A stretch of 64,000 bases of DNA from Streptomyces alanosinicus (GTDB taxonomy: Bacteria > Actinomycetota > Actinomycetes > Streptomycetales > Streptomycetaceae): positions 124,001 to 188,000 of the forward strand of contig NZ_BMVG01000007.1 in the NCBI RefSeq assembly GCF_014650595.1, read 5' to 3'. The notes under the pieces are model-generated. The model was not told the DNA's origin. It worked only from the letters and a program-made list of their open reading frames with translations, and did not search any database. Shown piece by piece: positions 25,745 through 34,194 of this stretch; within the stretch, counting starts at the first letter, position 1; every line of letters begins with the position of its first letter. A program made the position numbers and the translations under genes.

Positions 25745-25772
25745 GGGTTGACTCCGGTCGGTTCGGGTCGGT

Positions 25773-26063
25773 TCAGGGAGCGCGGCGGTCGCGGGCGCCC
25801 AGTCCCTCGTCGTCCGAGTCCGTCCACAGACTGATGTCGTAGGGCGTGTCGGAGATGGTGACGAGGTCGGGGCGGCGGGGTGCGTCCGGTGTGGCGGCCG
25901 CCTCGCGCAGCAGCGCCACGCTCTCGCGCAGATGGTCGGCGTCCATTCGGACGCGGCGCATCTCCAGGCCGCCGCTGCCGATCTGGTGCTCCAGACGTCC
26001 CAGCGACCGGTGCAGATCGTCGAGACAGCGCTGGACCGAGGTGATGTCGTCGTGCACGGACAT
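25773..26063 (-). CDS. Small conserved protein at the head of the sdh operon
   Basis: 96 residues, ATG with GAGGG at good spacing. The N-terminal half is an amphipathic coiled coil (DDITSVQRCLDDLHRSLGRLEHQI ... RMDADHLRESVALLREAA, in parts); the C-terminal half is acidic (ISDTPYDISLWTDSDDEGLG). No known domain is recognised. It lies 28 bp upstream of the membrane subunit and is probably co-transcribed with it, so it may assist or regulate the dehydrogenase; this is inference from position only. Confidence 0.7.
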   Translation of the reverse strand: MSVHDDITSVQRCLDDLHRSLGRLEHQIGSGGLEMRRVRMDADHLRESVALLREAAATPDAPRRPDLVTISDTPYDISLWTDSDDEGLGARDRRAP

Positions 26064-26182
26064 GACTTGCCCTCACTTCCGCGGGTCCGGCGGGCCCTGG
26101 GCGGCAACGTTCATGCGCCTTGGAGTGTTGCGCGCCGCACCTGCCGATGTGAAGGCATGTGCAGCGATTGGCGGAGGCGTAC

Positions 26183-26209
26183 TGGCGCATCACCGGTGGT
26201 GTTGCGCCA
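26183..26209. promoter_or_regulatory. Operator-like dyad between sdh operon and binding-protein gene
   Basis: Twelve-bp arms TGGCGCATCACC / GGTGTTGCGCCA with one mismatch around a 3-bp centre, 120 bp upstream of the leftward operon start and 144 bp upstream of the rightward gene. It could control either or both divergent promoters. Confidence 0.5.
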
Positions 26210-26352
26210 CATGGGTGGGGTTACCCCCTGTCATCGCCGTGTCGCCCGCTGTTGCCGGATCCTTTCCTCTTCAGTGGGCCGCATAGATCTGATCAGCTCC
26301 ATATACCGCCAAACGTGATCATAACGCCCGCGGCTTCCCGGAGGTAGCAGAG

Positions 26353-28656
26353 ATGTCCCACGACGGCGCCGGCCCTCACGCGGTCACAGCAGGCCGGGTG
26401 CCGCGTGCCACGGACGGCGCGGCGCGGCACCTTCCCGCGGGCCGCTCGCGGCGGAGCGTGACGCGCTCGGTGGCCTTCCTGACCGCGGGTGTGCTCGCCG
26501 TGCCGTTCCTCGCCGGCTGCGGCTCGGACGACGACGGGGCCTCGAAGCCGCTCGCCGGGCAGGACATCGTCCCGGCCGCCCGGGAACTGGTCACCGAGGG
26601 CGGCAGCCTGAAGTGGGCCGTCGACGCCGTCCCCGAGACCCTCAACGCCTTCCAGGCCGACGCCGACGCCGGCACCAACCGCGTCGCCCAGGCCGTACTG
26701 CCGTCCATGTTCCGGCTGGACGCCGAGGGCCGGCCGGTGCCCAACCCCGCCTACCTGGAGTCGGCCAAGGTCATCGAGACCGAGCCCCGCCAGGTCGTGC
26801 TGTACAAGCTGAACCAGCAGGCCGTCTGGAGCGACGGCCGGGAGATCGGGGCCGCCGACTTCCTCGCCCAGTGGCGCGCCCTGTCCGGGAAGAACAGCGC
26901 CTACTGGACCGCCCGTAACGCCGGCTACGACCGCATCGAGAAGATCGAGCGCGGCGCCAGCGACCTCCAGGTCCGGGTCACCTTCTCCCGCCCCTACGCC
27001 GACTGGAAGGCACTGTTCTCCCCGCTGTACCCGAAGGACGTCATGGGCACCCCGGACGCCTTCAACGACGAGGCCCGCCGCAAGCTGAAGGTCACCGCAG
27101 GACCCTTCACGGTCGACAAGATCGACACCGCCAACAAGGACGTCGTCCTCACCCGCAATCCGCGCTGGTGGGGCAGGCCCGCCAGACTGACCGAGCTGGT
27201 GCTGCACGCCGTACCGCGCGACAGGCGGGCCGCGGCGCTCGCCGCCGGCACCGTGGACGTCGCCGATGTCGACCCCGCCGACGCCCGGCGGATCGGGCTC
27301 GCCGCCCATGCCACCCAGAGCCCGCTGCAGGGCTCCGGCCGGGCGTCCGTGAAGAAGCTGCGCGCCTGGGCGCTCGAACACGACGTCGCGGCCGACCCGG
27401 CGAAGGCGGGCCGGACGACGCTGCGCAAGGCGATCGCCGACTACCTGGACGAGCAGCAGGCGCTGCGCGATGTCGAGGTCCGCAGGTCGCTGGAGCCCGC
27501 CTACACCCAGCTCGCCCTCAACGGCTCCGAGGGCCCCCTCGCCGACGAGCGGGTCCGCCGGGCCGTCGCCCGCGCCCTGGACCGCCAGGAGCTGGCCCGG
27601 CTGGTGCTCACCCCGCTGGGGCTGCCCGCCGTCCCGGTCGGCAGCCATCTCGCCCTGTCCGGGCAGGCCGCCTACGCCGACAACAGCGGCGCGGCCGGCG
27701 GACTGGACACCAAGGGGGCGCAGTCGCTGCTCGCCGACGCCGGCTGGGTGTCCGGCGGCCCGGTCAAGGAGCAGAAGGGCCCGGTCAAGGGGCAGAAGAA
27801 GGGCGAGAAGGCGGCCGGCGCCGAGAGCGAGCGGGAAGGCAACGAGAACGAGCCGCAGGGCGAGGAGGACAAGTCCGACGGCGGCAGGGACGGCGAGTAC
27901 ATCGTCGGCGAGGACGACAAGAACGGCGGGGGCGGGAAGAACGGGGACGGCAGGCGCGGCGAGGACAGGACCGGCGGCCGGGACGACGAGGGCGACCGGC
28001 ACCTGGCGCGGCAGGGCAGGCACGGGGGCGCGCCCGGCGCCTACGCCCCCAAGGGCACGGCCGCCCCGGCCGCCGCCCCGGCGGCCCCGCTCGCCAAGGA
28101 CGGCAAGGCACTCACGCTGCGCTTCGTGCTCCCGTCCGGCTCCGGCTCCGAGACGCTGGACTCGGTCGCCGAGCGGATCTCGGCCATGCTGGAGCGGCTC
28201 GGTATCCGCACGACGATCACCAGGGTCTCGGACGAGAGCTACTTCAAGGACCACATCGCCTCCGGCGACTACGACCTCGCGCTGTACTCGTGGCCGTCCT
28301 CCGCGTTCCCGGCGACGGACGACCGGCCGGTCTTCGCGAAGCCGGTGCCGGCCGCGGACGGCTCGGTGAACGTCGAGCAGAACTACACCCGGGTCGGGAC
28401 CGACCAGGTCGACCAGCTCTTCGACGAGGCCGCCTCGACGCTGGACGAGGGCGAGGCGGTCTCGCTGATCCGCAAGGCGGACGCGCGGATCTGGGCGGCG
28501 GCGGGATCGATCCCGCTGTATCAGCGGCCCCAGCTGGTGGCGGTGCGAAAGGCCCTGGTCAACGTGGGGGCATTCGGTTTCCAGACGCCGGTGTACGAGG
28601 ACATGGGTTTCCTGCGCAAGGGCGCGAAGGTCTCCGCCTCCCCGACCGGGAACTGA
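26353..28656 (+). CDS. ABC transporter family 5 substrate-binding lipoprotein
   Basis: 767 residues. The signal peptide ends in lipobox FLAGC (VAFLTAGVLAVPFLAGC), so it is a cell-surface lipoprotein. The SBP_bac_5 fold is evident in LKWAVDAVPETLNAFQADAD, VWSDGREIGAADFLAQW and the C-terminal IWAAAGSIPLYQRPQLVAV. This class binds oligopeptides or related solutes. Family members are usually around 550-600 residues; here a region of about 110 residues (nt ~27765-28090) rich in Lys, Glu, Gly, Asp and Arg is inserted between the lobes and looks disordered. No permease or ATPase genes adjoin it, so it is an orphan binding protein or works with one of the nearby oligopeptide systems. ATG with GGAGG. 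Confidence 0.85.
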   Translation: MSHDGAGPHAVTAGRVPRATDGAARHLPAGRSRRSVTRSVAFLTAGVLAVPFLAGCGSDDDGASKPLAGQDIVPAARELVTEGGSLKWAVDAVPETLNAFQADADAGTNRVAQAVLPSMFRLDAEGRPVPNPAYLESAKVIETEPRQVVLYKLNQQAVWSDGREIGAADFLAQWRALSGKNSAYWTARNAGYDRIEKIERGASDLQVRVTFSRPYADWKALFSPLYPKDVMGTPDAFNDEARRKLKVTAGPFTVDKIDTANKDVVLTRNPRWWGRPARLTELVLHAVPRDRRAAALAAGTVDVADVDPADARRIGLAAHATQSPLQGSGRASVKKLRAWALEHDVAADPAKAGRTTLRKAIADYLDEQQALRDVEVRRSLEPAYTQLALNGSEGPLADERVRRAVARALDRQELARLVLTPLGLPAVPVGSHLALSGQAAYADNSGAAGGLDTKGAQSLLADAGWVSGGPVKEQKGPVKGQKKGEKAAGAESEREGNENEPQGEEDKSDGGRDGEYIVGEDDKNGGGGKNGDGRRGEDRTGGRDDEGDRHLARQGRHGGAPGAYAPKGTAAPAAAPAAPLAKDGKALTLRFVLPSGSGSETLDSVAERISAMLERLGIRTTITRVSDESYFKDHIASGDYDLALYSWPSSAFPATDDRPVFAKPVPAADGSVNVEQNYTRVGTDQVDQLFDEAASTLDEGEAVSLIRKADARIWAAAGSIPLYQRPQLVAVRKALVNVGAFGFQTPVYEDMGFLRKGAKVSASPTGN

Positions 28657-28798
28657 GGCCCGGGAGCGCCCCAGCGAGCCCTTGTCGTGGAGGGCACGTA
28701 ACATGGGGTGAGGCCGTGGCGTGTCAAGCCCGGCAGGCCCGCGTCACACGGACGTACGCAGCAGGGCCTTCTCACTTCTCCTGGGAGTACGCCGCAAT

Positions 28799-30706
28799 AT
28801 GGCCACGCGCCACGACATCCGCAACGTCGCCATCGTCGCCCACGTCGACCACGGCAAGACCACCATCGTCGACGGCATGCTGAAGCAGGCCGGCGCGTTC
28901 GCCGCCCACCAGCTCGGCCAGGTCGACGACCGGGTCATGGACTCGAACGACCTGGAGCGTGAGAAGGGCATCACGATCCTCGCCAAGAACACGGCGGTCA
29001 AGTACCACCCGAAGGACGGCGGGGAACCGATCACGATCAACATCATCGACACCCCCGGCCACGCCGACTTCGGCGGTGAGGTCGAGCGCGGTCTGTCGAT
29101 GGTGGACGGTGTCGTCCTTCTCGTCGACGCGTCCGAGGGCCCGCTGCCGCAGACCCGTTTCGTGCTGCGCAAGGCCCTCCAGCAGCGGCTGCCCGTCATC
29201 CTGTGCATCAACAAGACGGACCGCCCGGACTCGCGCATCGACGAGGTCGTCAACGAGACCTACGACCTCTTCCTGGACCTGGACGCGGACGAGGACCAGA
29301 TCGAGTTCCCGATCGTCTACGCCTGCGGCCGTGACGGCGTCGCCTCGCTGACCAAGCCGGACGACGGCACGGTCCCGGCCGACAGCGACAGCCTGGAGCC
29401 GTTCTTCTCCACGATCCTGGAGCACATCCCGGCCCCGACGTACGACGAGGAAGCCCCGCTCCAGGCCCACGTCACCAACCTGGACGCCGACAACTTCCTC
29501 GGCCGTATCGCGCTGCTCCGCGTCGAGCAGGGCGAGCTGCGCAAGGGCCAGACGGTCGCCTGGATCAAGCGCGATGGCTCCGTCAGCAACGTGCGCATCA
29601 CCGAGCTGATGATGACCGAGGCCCTCACCCGCAAGCCCGCCGAGAAGGCCGGCCCGGGTGACATCTGCGCCGTCGCCGGTATCCCGGAGATCATGATCGG
29701 CGAGACCCTCGCCGACACCGAGAACCCGATCCCGCTGCCGCTGATCACGGTCGACGAGCCCGCGATCTCCATGGTCATCGGTACGAACACCTCCCCGCTG
29801 GTCGGCCGTGGCGGCACCGGCAAGGGCGCCGACGCGAAGGCGGCCGTCAAGGACCGCAAGGTCACCGCCCGCCAGGTCAAGGACCGCCTGGAGCGCGAGC
29901 TGATCGGCAACGTCTCGCTCCGCGTGCTCGACACCGAGCGCCCGGACGCCTGGGAGGTCCAGGGCCGTGGTGAGCTCGCGCTGGCCATCCTGGTCGAGCA
30001 GATGCGCCGCGAGGGCTTCGAGCTGACCATCGGCAAGCCCCAGGTCGTCACCAAGCAGGTCGACGGCAAGACCTACGAGCCGGTCGAGCGCATGACGATC
30101 GACGTGCCCGAGGAGCACATGGGCGCCGTCACCCAGCTGATGGGTGTCCGCAAGGGCCGGATGGACAACATGTCCAACCACGGCTCGGGCTGGGTGCGCA
30201 TGGAGTTCGTCGTGCCCTCCCGTGGTCTGATCGGTTTCCGGACCGAGTTCCTGACCCAGACGCGCGGCACCGGTATCGGCCACTCGATCCACGAGGGCCA
30301 CGAGCCCTGGTTCGGTACGCTCCAGACCCGTAACAACGGCTCGCTGGTCGCCGACCGCTCGGGTTCCGTCACCGCGTTCGCGATGACGAACCTCCAGGAG
30401 CGCGGCGTGCTGTTCACCGACCCGGGCACCGAGGTGTACGAGGGCATGATCGTCGGCGAGAACTCGCGCTCCGACGACATGGACGTCAACATCACCAAGG
30501 AGAAGAAGCTCACGAACATGCGGGCTTCCTCGGCTGACTCGTTCGAGGCGATCGTTCCGCCGCGCAAGCTGTCGCTGGAGCAGTCGCTGGAGTTCTGCCG
30601 TGACGACGAGTGCGTCGAGGTGACCCCGGAGGCCGTTCGCATCCGCAAGGTGAACCTGGACGCCCGCGAGCGCGCCCGCGCCGCGAGCCGCGCCAAGCAC
30701 GGCTGA
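28799..30706 (+). CDS. typA: Translational GTPase TypA/BipA
   Basis: 635 residues, a ribosome-associated EF-G-like GTPase involved in stress responses and ribosome assembly. GTPase motifs are AHVDHGKTT (G1), REKGITI (G2), DTPGHADF (G3) and NKTDRPD (G4). EF-Tu-like domain II, EF-G-like domains III and V (RGLIGFRTEFLTQTRGTG) and the TypA-specific C-terminal domain (SLEQSLEFCRDDECVEVTP) follow. The ATG at 28799 is preceded by GGGAG; the earlier open frame lacks similarity. A strong terminator follows. In S. coelicolor this type of gene is thought to lie next to bldK, matching the ABC operon downstream. Confidence 0.96.
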   Translation: MATRHDIRNVAIVAHVDHGKTTIVDGMLKQAGAFAAHQLGQVDDRVMDSNDLEREKGITILAKNTAVKYHPKDGGEPITINIIDTPGHADFGGEVERGLSMVDGVVLLVDASEGPLPQTRFVLRKALQQRLPVILCINKTDRPDSRIDEVVNETYDLFLDLDADEDQIEFPIVYACGRDGVASLTKPDDGTVPADSDSLEPFFSTILEHIPAPTYDEEAPLQAHVTNLDADNFLGRIALLRVEQGELRKGQTVAWIKRDGSVSNVRITELMMTEALTRKPAEKAGPGDICAVAGIPEIMIGETLADTENPIPLPLITVDEPAISMVIGTNTSPLVGRGGTGKGADAKAAVKDRKVTARQVKDRLERELIGNVSLRVLDTERPDAWEVQGRGELALAILVEQMRREGFELTIGKPQVVTKQVDGKTYEPVERMTIDVPEEHMGAVTQLMGVRKGRMDNMSNHGSGWVRMEFVVPSRGLIGFRTEFLTQTRGTGIGHSIHEGHEPWFGTLQTRNNGSLVADRSGSVTAFAMTNLQERGVLFTDPGTEVYEGMIVGENSRSDDMDVNITKEKKLTNMRASSADSFEAIVPPRKLSLEQSLEFCRDDECVEVTPEAVRIRKVNLDARERARAASRAKHG

Positions 30707-30721
30707 TCCTCGGGCAGTTGA

Positions 30722-30760
30722 AGCCCGGGTGCCCCCATCGTGGGGGTGCCCGGGCTTTTT
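30722..30760 (+). terminator. Rho-independent terminator of typA
   Basis: Long hairpin with arms AGCCCGGG..CCCCCA and TGGGGG..CCCGGGCT (a TG/TG internal mismatch), TCG loop, followed by TTTT. Confidence 0.92.
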
Positions 30761-31111
30761 GCAACCCATTTTCCGCGGGCGTATGTCCGGCATGCGGAGA
30801 TCCTTGCCCGATACCCAGGTAACAAGTCCGTTTCATGCCGTCTTCCGTCGAACACTTTGTCCAGATTTTGGAAGGTCCAGCCGCGATCCGTGACTGAATT
30901 GAGATCTACCGGCAGTGGTCGGTGGTCGACCCATGGCAGATAGTTAGCCGCACAGCGCTCGGGTCAATGGGTCCCGCACTGTGGGGACAGTGCGCCGACT
31001 CGCGAGCACCAGGGGGTGCCTGACCCTCCGTCAGGGGTGTCGGAGGAAAGGCAGAAACCCTCTCTTGTTGGTGAATGCGTGGAGTCACTCATACCTTGAA
31101 ACGGACGAACC
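30761..31111 (+). promoter_or_regulatory. Leader/promoter region of the first oligopeptide operon with two hairpins
   Basis: No gene is apparent. Two dyads lie in the second half: GCACTGT-gggg-ACAGTGC (30976-30993) and CCTGAC-cctcc-GTCAGG (31019-31035), the latter about 75 bp before the GTG of the permease gene. They may form in the mRNA leader or be protein sites. The promoter itself cannot be assigned with confidence. Confidence 0.45.
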
Positions 31112-32146
31112 GTGACAAGTCCTATCGACATTGAGGGCGGCGGGACTTCGGTCGTCGTCGACGGCGAACCAGGGCCGTCGGCGAAGGGCGAAACCGTCAA
31201 GCTCGAAGGCCGGTCTCCCGGCCAGCTGATGTGGCTGCGTTTCAGACGCGACCGCACGGGCGTGATCTCGGCCTACGTCGTGGGCTTCTTCTTCCTGGTC
31301 GGACTGCTCGCCCCGCTCATCGCCAAGCTGTACGGCAAGAACCCGTACACGGTGTACGCGGACGACCGCCCGGAACTCTTCGACAGCGCCGGTGTCCCGG
31401 TGCAGCCCAACGGCGGTATCAGCGGCGACTTCTGGTTCGGCCTCGAACCCGGCAACGGCTACGACGTCTTCACCAAGCTGATCTACGGCATCCGTACCTC
31501 ACTGATGATCTCGGTCGCCGTCACCGTCGCCGTGGTCGTGACCGGCATCCTGCTCGGTGTCGCGGCCGGCTATATCGGCGGCCGGACCGACTACTTCATC
31601 GGCCGGGTCATCGACTTCCTGCTCGCCTTCCCGGCCCAGCTGTTCTTCATCGCGAGCATGCCGGTCGTGGTCTCGCTGTTCGTCAGCCCCCGGGACGAGA
31701 CCCCCACCTATGTCCGGGTGGTGGCCCTGATCCTCGTCCAGTGGTTCCTGGGCTGGATGGGCCTCGGGCGCATCCTGCGCGGCACCGCACTCGCCCTGCG
31801 GGAGCGGGAGTTCATCGAGGCGGCCAAGGTCAGCGGGGCCTCGCCGTGGCGGATCATCCGCAAGGAGATCCTGCCGAACATCGTCACCCCGCTGCTGGTG
31901 CAGTCGACGTATCTGCTGCCCAACTTCGTGACGGCCGAGGCCGGTCTGTCGTACCTGGGCGTGGGAATCGTCGAACCGACGCCGGACTGGGGACAGATGT
32001 TCTCCAAGGCGTCCACCGAACTGGTGATGCAGAACGACATCACCTACATGTTCTTCCCCGGCATCTCGATGATCATCTTCGTCGTCGCCTTCAACCTGCT
32101 CGGGGACTCGGTCAGGGACGCCTTCGATCCCAAGACCGCGCGCTGA
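31112..32146 (+). CDS. Oligopeptide ABC permease (DppC/OppC type), operon 1 gene 1 (BldKA-like)
   Basis: 344 residues. A hydrophilic N-terminus (about 1-50) precedes about six membrane helices (AYVVGFFFLVGLLAPLIA first). The coupling EAA motif is EAAKVSGASPWRIIRKEILPN and the ending is FNLLGDSVRDAFDPKTAR, typical of OppC. It forms the membrane pore with the DppB-type permease. The order permease - binding protein - permease - ATPase - ATPase equals that of bldKA-E, the S. coelicolor oligopeptide importer needed for aerial growth, and typA is upstream; this supports but does not prove orthology. GTG start with a weak GGACGA site. Confidence 0.88.
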   Translation: MTSPIDIEGGGTSVVVDGEPGPSAKGETVKLEGRSPGQLMWLRFRRDRTGVISAYVVGFFFLVGLLAPLIAKLYGKNPYTVYADDRPELFDSAGVPVQPNGGISGDFWFGLEPGNGYDVFTKLIYGIRTSLMISVAVTVAVVVTGILLGVAAGYIGGRTDYFIGRVIDFLLAFPAQLFFIASMPVVVSLFVSPRDETPTYVRVVALILVQWFLGWMGLGRILRGTALALREREFIEAAKVSGASPWRIIRKEILPNIVTPLLVQSTYLLPNFVTAEAGLSYLGVGIVEPTPDWGQMFSKASTELVMQNDITYMFFPGISMIIFVVAFNLLGDSVRDAFDPKTAR

Positions 32147-32155
32147 TCTTTCACC

Positions 32156-32280
32156 GCAGCAATTCCACTGCACCTGCAGCAATTCCACTGCACACCTGCA
32201 TCAACTCCACTGCACCGCAACGCACTTCCAGAAGTCCGTTTCGCACTGGTGACACATAGATCGCACTGGTGACACACAGA
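32156..32280. repeat. Two sets of tandem repeats between permease and binding-protein genes
   Basis: Set one has three units of about 20 bp beginning at 32156, 32176 and 32198, sharing GCAGCAATTCCACTGCAC (the third reads GCATCAACTCCACTGCAC). Set two is two 20-bp units, 32241-32260 and 32261-32280, TCGCACTGGTGACACA with one difference in 20 bases. They fill the spacer up to the ribosome site of the lipoprotein gene. Confidence 0.85.
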
Positions 32281-32298
32281 TGGGTGGGAATCTTCGTG

Positions 32299-34107
32299 AT
32301 GAGTAGGGGCGGACGCCACGCATACGGCGCACTCTCCGTGCTCGCGGCCGGAGCTCTTGTGCTCACCGGTTGCAGCAAGGGCGGCAGCGACAGCGGCACC
32401 AACGGCAAGAAGGACCAGCAGGACGCCAAGCGGCAGCAGGCGTTGATCAAGTTCGGCAGCGCGGCCGACTCCACCGGCCCGGCGGCGCCCGTGCCCGGCG
32501 CCAAGTCCGGCGGTGCGATGGAGGTGCTGCAGCGGGACTCGTACGCGCACCTCGACCCGGGCCAGATCTACGTCTCCGACATGATGTCCGTCGCACAGCT
32601 GCTGCACAGAGGCCTGACCGGCTACAAGGCCACGAGCGACAACGGGCATCAGCACGAGGTGGTCGGCGACCTCGCCACCGACTCCGGCACCACCACCGAC
32701 GGCGGCAAGACCTGGAAGTACACGCTCAAGGACGGCATCAAGTTCGACGACGGCACGCCGATCACGTCCGAGGACATCCGCCACACCTTCGAGCGGCTCT
32801 TCGCGCCGTTCATCAACCAGGGCCCCACCTACATCCAGCAGTGGCTGGCCAACACCCCCGGCGCCGCCTACCGCAAACTGCTGCCGGACGGGCCGTACAA
32901 GGGCAAGCACCTGCCCGACTCCGTCCTGCAGACGCCGGACGCCAAGACGATCGTCTTCCACTTCAAGACGCCGCACCCGGACCTGCCCTACGCGCTGGCC
33001 ATGGCCGGCTACTCGGCGGTCTCCGAGAAGGGCGACACCAAGGAGAAGTACGACAAGAACCCGGTGACGTCCGGCCCGTACAAGATCCAGTCGTTCAAGT
33101 CCGGCAAGTCGATGGTGCTGGTCAAGAACACCAACTGGGACCCGAAGACGGACCCGATCCGGCACCAGTACGTCGACCAGTTCAACATCACCTTCAACCA
33201 GCAGTTCGAGACCTCCACGAAGGCCCTGCTCGCCGACAGCGGCGCCGACCGGAGCGGCATCAGCTTCAACAACCAGGTCGACGCGGGCAACCTCTCCAAG
33301 GTGCTCGCCGACCCGAAGATGAAGTCCCGCACGGTCTCCGGCTACCAGCCCTACGTCGGCCAGATGAACGTCAACATGAGCCACCCGGCCATGAAGGACA
33401 AGACGGTCCGTGAGGCCATCGCCTACGCGCTGCCGATCACCCCGTTCGTGCGCGCCTACGGCGGCACCGACGCCATGGAGGTCGCGGGCGGCCTGATCTC
33501 CCCGACCGTCTCCGGCTACAACCCCTCCTTCGACCCGTGGGGCAAGAAGAAGAAGCCCGCCGGTGACCCGGAGAAGGCCAAGGCGCTGCTGAAGAAGGCC
33601 GGCAAGCTGGGCATGAAGCTGACCTTCGGCTACATCAACACCCCCGAGGGCCAGCAGTACTCCACCGCCATGGCGGCGGGCCTGGCGAAGGCCGGCTTCA
33701 ACGTCCAGCGCCAGGAGATCCCGGCCGAGACCTACTACGACCAGGTCTCCAAGCTGAACAACAACTACGACATCTTCCACACCGCGTGGGGTGCCGACTG
33801 GCCGTCCGCCCTGACCGTGATCCCGCCGCTGTACGACGGCCGGGTGATCGCCGACGGCGCGCAGAACTACTCCCAGGTCAACGACCCGAAGATCAACAGC
33901 GAGATCGACCGGATCGGCAAGATCACCGACCCGGTCAAGTCGGCGGCCGAGTGGGAGAAGCTCGACGAGTACATCGTGCAGGACAGCGTCAACGTCGTCC
34001 CGACCGGGGACTACAAGCAGACCCAGATCGCCGGCTCCAAGGTCGGCGGCCTCGTCTACGACGACGTGATCGGCGGCGTCGACCCGCGTCGCCTCTTCAT
34101 CAAGTAA
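32299..34107 (+). CDS. Oligopeptide-binding lipoprotein, operon 1 gene 2 (BldKB-like)
   Basis: 602 residues. Sec-type lipoprotein signal (YGALSVLAAGALVLTGC) with lipobox LTGC. SBP_bac_5 features include GGAMEVLQRDSYAHLDPGQ (start of lobe I), YTLKDGIKFDDGTPITSEDI, NPVTSGPYKIQSF and NVVPTGDYKQTQIAGSKVGG near the end. It captures extracellular oligopeptides and delivers them to the permeases. A GTG lies one codon earlier (32296), so the start could shift by one residue. The upstream tandem repeats and the stem-loop at 34121 bracket this gene, which suggests individual control of its mRNA. Confidence 0.9.
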   Translation: MSRGGRHAYGALSVLAAGALVLTGCSKGGSDSGTNGKKDQQDAKRQQALIKFGSAADSTGPAAPVPGAKSGGAMEVLQRDSYAHLDPGQIYVSDMMSVAQLLHRGLTGYKATSDNGHQHEVVGDLATDSGTTTDGGKTWKYTLKDGIKFDDGTPITSEDIRHTFERLFAPFINQGPTYIQQWLANTPGAAYRKLLPDGPYKGKHLPDSVLQTPDAKTIVFHFKTPHPDLPYALAMAGYSAVSEKGDTKEKYDKNPVTSGPYKIQSFKSGKSMVLVKNTNWDPKTDPIRHQYVDQFNITFNQQFETSTKALLADSGADRSGISFNNQVDAGNLSKVLADPKMKSRTVSGYQPYVGQMNVNMSHPAMKDKTVREAIAYALPITPFVRAYGGTDAMEVAGGLISPTVSGYNPSFDPWGKKKKPAGDPEKAKALLKKAGKLGMKLTFGYINTPEGQQYSTAMAAGLAKAGFNVQRQEIPAETYYDQVSKLNNNYDIFHTAWGADWPSALTVIPPLYDGRVIADGAQNYSQVNDPKINSEIDRIGKITDPVKSAAEWEKLDEYIVQDSVNVVPTGDYKQTQIAGSKVGGLVYDDVIGGVDPRRLFIK

Positions 34108-34120
34108 CCGTGCCCGTCCG

Positions 34121-34159
34121 GTGCCCGGCGCACCCCCGCGACAGGGGTGCGCCGGGCAC
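34121..34159 (+). other. Intra-operon stem-loop after the binding-protein gene
   Basis: Perfect 16-bp stem, left arm GTGCCCGGCGCACCCC (34121-34136), right arm 34144-34159, 7-nt loop, no T-run, lying between the binding-protein stop and the permease start. Such hairpins protect upstream mRNA from exonucleases or cause partial termination, which makes binding protein more abundant than permease. Confidence 0.8.
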
Positions 34160-34194
34160 CGCGAAGGCCGCCGACGTCTGAGAGCTGCCCTGTC

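Noticed and set aside
24923..26107. 394-residue frame joining the Sdh membrane subunit to upstream sequence
   Set aside because: The upstream part is a shadow of the 96-residue gene in another frame; a TTG with GGAG at 25744 fits the membrane protein.
32156..32280. Possible CRISPR array in the tandem repeats
   Set aside because: The units are directly adjacent without unique spacers, and no cas genes are present.
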